Part shown: piece by piece, positions 4,796 through 5,735 of the stretch
Layout: every line of letters starts with the position of its first letter
Position numbering within the stretch: the stretch's first letter is position 1
DNA from: Lachnospiraceae bacterium
GTDB taxonomy: Bacteria; Bacillota_A; Clostridia; Lachnospirales; Lachnospiraceae
Length of the DNA stretch: 5,735 nucleotides
Reading direction: 5' to 3'
NCBI GenBank assembly: GCA_017958245.1
Contig: JAGDDC010000337.1
Span: forward strand, 1-5,735
Notes under the pieces: generated by a model
What the model was told of the DNA's origin: nothing
The model's database searches: none
What the model saw: only the letters and a program-made list of their open reading frames with translations
Translations under genes and position numbers: made by a program

Positions 4796-5329
4796 ATGAA
4801 GATCGGACACAAGATCAGACAGTTGAGGATACAGAAGGACCTCACCCTCGAGGAGCTCGCCTCAAGGTGTGAGCTCACCAAGGGCTTCCTCTCGCAGCTT
4901 GAGAGGGATCTGACTTCGCCGTCCATCGCGACTCTGTCTGACATACTTGAGGTGCTCGGGAGCTCGCTCGCCGAGTTCTTCAAGGAGGACAGGCCCGAGA
5001 AGATAGTGTTCCGCGACGAAGACATCTTCGAGGATGAGCGTGAGGGGTGCTCTATAGAGTGGGTCGTGCCAAATGCCCAGAAGAACGCGATGGAGCCCAT
5101 CAGGATGACGATACCTGCCGGGGGGAAGTCCTTCGAGGTGGCGCCCCACAGCGGAGAAGAGTTCGGCATCGTGCTCGAGGGAAGCGTAAACCTGATGCAC
5201 GGTGACAGGAAATACACTATAAAAAAGGGAGAGACCTTCTATCTCAAAGGGAAGGATTTCCATTACATAGAAAACAAAAACAAGAAGCCGGCGAAGATCC
5301 TGTGGGTTTCGACCCCGCCGCTTTTCTAG
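4796..5329 (+). CDS. XRE-family HTH / cupin-domain transcriptional regulator
   Basis: The 177-aa product has the usual length for this class. Residues 4-62 form an XRE/Cro-type helix-turn-helix (IGHKIRQLRIQKDLTLEELA, then the recognition helix around TKGFLSQLERD). Residues 105-177 are a cupin barrel with motif 1 at PHSGEEFGIVLEGSVNL (117-133) and motif 2 at GETFYLKGKDFHYIEN (145-160). The cupin probably senses a small ligand and the HTH binds DNA. GGAGA lies 5 nt before the ATG. The next gene on the same strand is a PotA-like ATPase, and XRE-cupin regulators commonly precede spermidine/putrescine transporter operons in Firmicutes (also compare PuuR). Control of polyamine or related transport, possibly with autoregulation, is thus the best inference. 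The ligand is not determined by the sequence. Confidence 0.93.
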   Translation: MKIGHKIRQLRIQKDLTLEELASRCELTKGFLSQLERDLTSPSIATLSDILEVLGSSLAEFFKEDRPEKIVFRDEDIFEDEREGCSIEWVVPNAQKNAMEPIRMTIPAGGKSFEVAPHSGEEFGIVLEGSVNLMHGDRKYTIKKGETFYLKGKDFHYIENKNKKPAKILWVSTPPLF

Positions 5330-5534
5330 GGTCCTGCAAGTGACAGTAGAGTCCCTGAAGAGTCATTAAGGCAGGTCCTGCAGGCCCCGGTTCACAAAGC
5401 ATCCCATGTCACAGACGGACAGAGGAGGGCAGGCAAGTTCGCCGGGGCAGGAAACGCATGAATCACTCATAGAGAACACCACACCGGAAAGGAGACCGGT
5501 CCGACCCCTTTACCATCGGGCCCTGAGAAAGAAT
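5330..5534. other. 205-bp gap between the regulator and the potA-like gene
   Basis: I see no gene and no clear promoter or terminator. A 9-bp direct repeat, GGTCCTGCA, occurs at 5330-5338 and 5374-5382. CCGG repeats at about 5484-5498 could form a weak hairpin. An open frame from 5406 runs into the potA-like gene, but its extra residues (MSQTDRGGQASS...) do not fit the ABC ATPase family. Cotranscription with the regulator is possible. Confidence 0.4.
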
Positions 5535-5735
5535 ATGAAAAAACTTATAGAGTTCAAAAACATAGTCAAGGAGTTTGACGGGCAGCTCGTGCTCAAGGGG
5601 ATCAACCTCGACATCAACGAGAACGAGTTTGTCACACTGCTCGGGCCTTCGGGCTGCGGGTAGACGACTCTGCTCCGTATCATCGGCGTTTTTCTCGATA
5701 CCGATGAGGGCAGCGTGATCTTCAACTGTCAGGAC
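5535..5735 (+). pseudogene. potA: PotA-like ABC transporter ATPase, 5' part, amber at the Walker A lysine
   Basis: From ATG 5535 the translation MKKLIEFKNIVKEFDGQLVL... is a typical N-terminus of a spermidine/putrescine-type importer ATPase, which hydrolyses ATP at the inner face of the membrane. The Walker A motif GPSGCGKTT is expected at residues 37-45, but codon 43 (5661-5663) reads TAG where AAG or AAA belongs. The frame then continues with TTLLRIIG, FLDTDEGSVIF and QD to the window edge, so there is no frameshift. Residues 52 (Val, usually Gly in IIGGF) and 65 (Cys, usually Gly in NGQD/DGKD) are also atypical. All three changes can be explained by one base becoming T. The gene is incomplete at the right edge. 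AGAAAG before the ATG is a weak ribosome-binding site. The family assignment is good; the exact substrate and the reality of the stop are open. Confidence 0.8.

Noticed and set aside
4678..4872. 64-aa plus-strand frame with KPVICKACAG (TTG start)
   Set aside because: It overlaps the start of the XRE-cupin gene in another frame and has no ribosome-binding site. The CxxC-like motif is too short to support a gene.
4672..5217. 181-aa minus-strand Ser-rich frame
   Set aside because: It is a shadow of the XRE-cupin gene, which has clear HTH and cupin motifs on the plus strand.
5406..5534. N-terminal extension of the potA-like gene from ATG 5406
   Set aside because: The 43 extra residues are unlike any ABC ATPase N-terminus, whereas MKKLIEFKNI from 5535 is typical.

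Overview
The window looks like chromosomal DNA from a clostridial Firmicute, most likely a Lachnospiraceae-type gut or rumen anaerobe. Three things suggest this: a single-chain shikimate dehydrogenase-shikimate kinase (AroE-AroK) gene, an XRE-cupin regulator directly upstream of a polyamine-type ABC transporter ATPase (PotA-like), and two hypothetical proteins of kinds I associate with that family. The taxonomy is inference; there is no rRNA or other marker.

Layout. Positions 1-222 hold a 62-bp tandem repeat whose 36-bp core ends in inverted 8-mers. Positions 300-541 are a 15-bp-unit minisatellite. A PD-(D/E)XK-like nuclease gene follows (595-1425, +), then a repeat-rich non-coding gap (45 bp duplicated at 70-bp spacing, plus a stem-loop). 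A good SigD/FliA-type promoter match lies just upstream of a 283-aa charged protein of unknown function (1784-2635, +; tentatively DUF6033-like). Positions 2636-3004 lie between convergent genes and carry a 19-bp-arm hairpin and three duplications. The minus-strand aroE-aroK gene (3005-4338) is broken by an apparent one-base deletion in a homopolymer. A divergent control region (4339-4795) follows, with promoters on both strands, a small palindrome and an unusually long, structured leader. It serves an XRE-cupin regulator (4796-5329, +) and then the start of a potA-like gene (5535-end, +), which has an amber codon exactly at the Walker A lysine.

How the genes work together. AroE-AroK would carry out two consecutive steps of chorismate synthesis (3-dehydroshikimate to shikimate to shikimate 3-phosphate). 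The XRE-cupin protein probably regulates the polyamine or related ABC transporter that begins downstream. The nuclease and the 283-aa protein have no visible pathway link to these.

Three themes deserve attention. (1) Tandem or near-tandem duplications occur in every left-hand intergenic gap and run into the 3' ends of two genes. (2) Two conserved genes carry single-base lesions, and the potA fragment has two more suspicious substitutions, so sequencing error must be excluded before any biological reading. (3) The regulator has a roughly 195-nt leader with several helices and two mutually exclusive pairings, which could be a cis-regulatory RNA. I do not see a convincing new defence or mobile system. 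The best unexplained candidates are the leader RNA, the SigD-driven unknown protein, and the nuclease gene behind the minisatellite.
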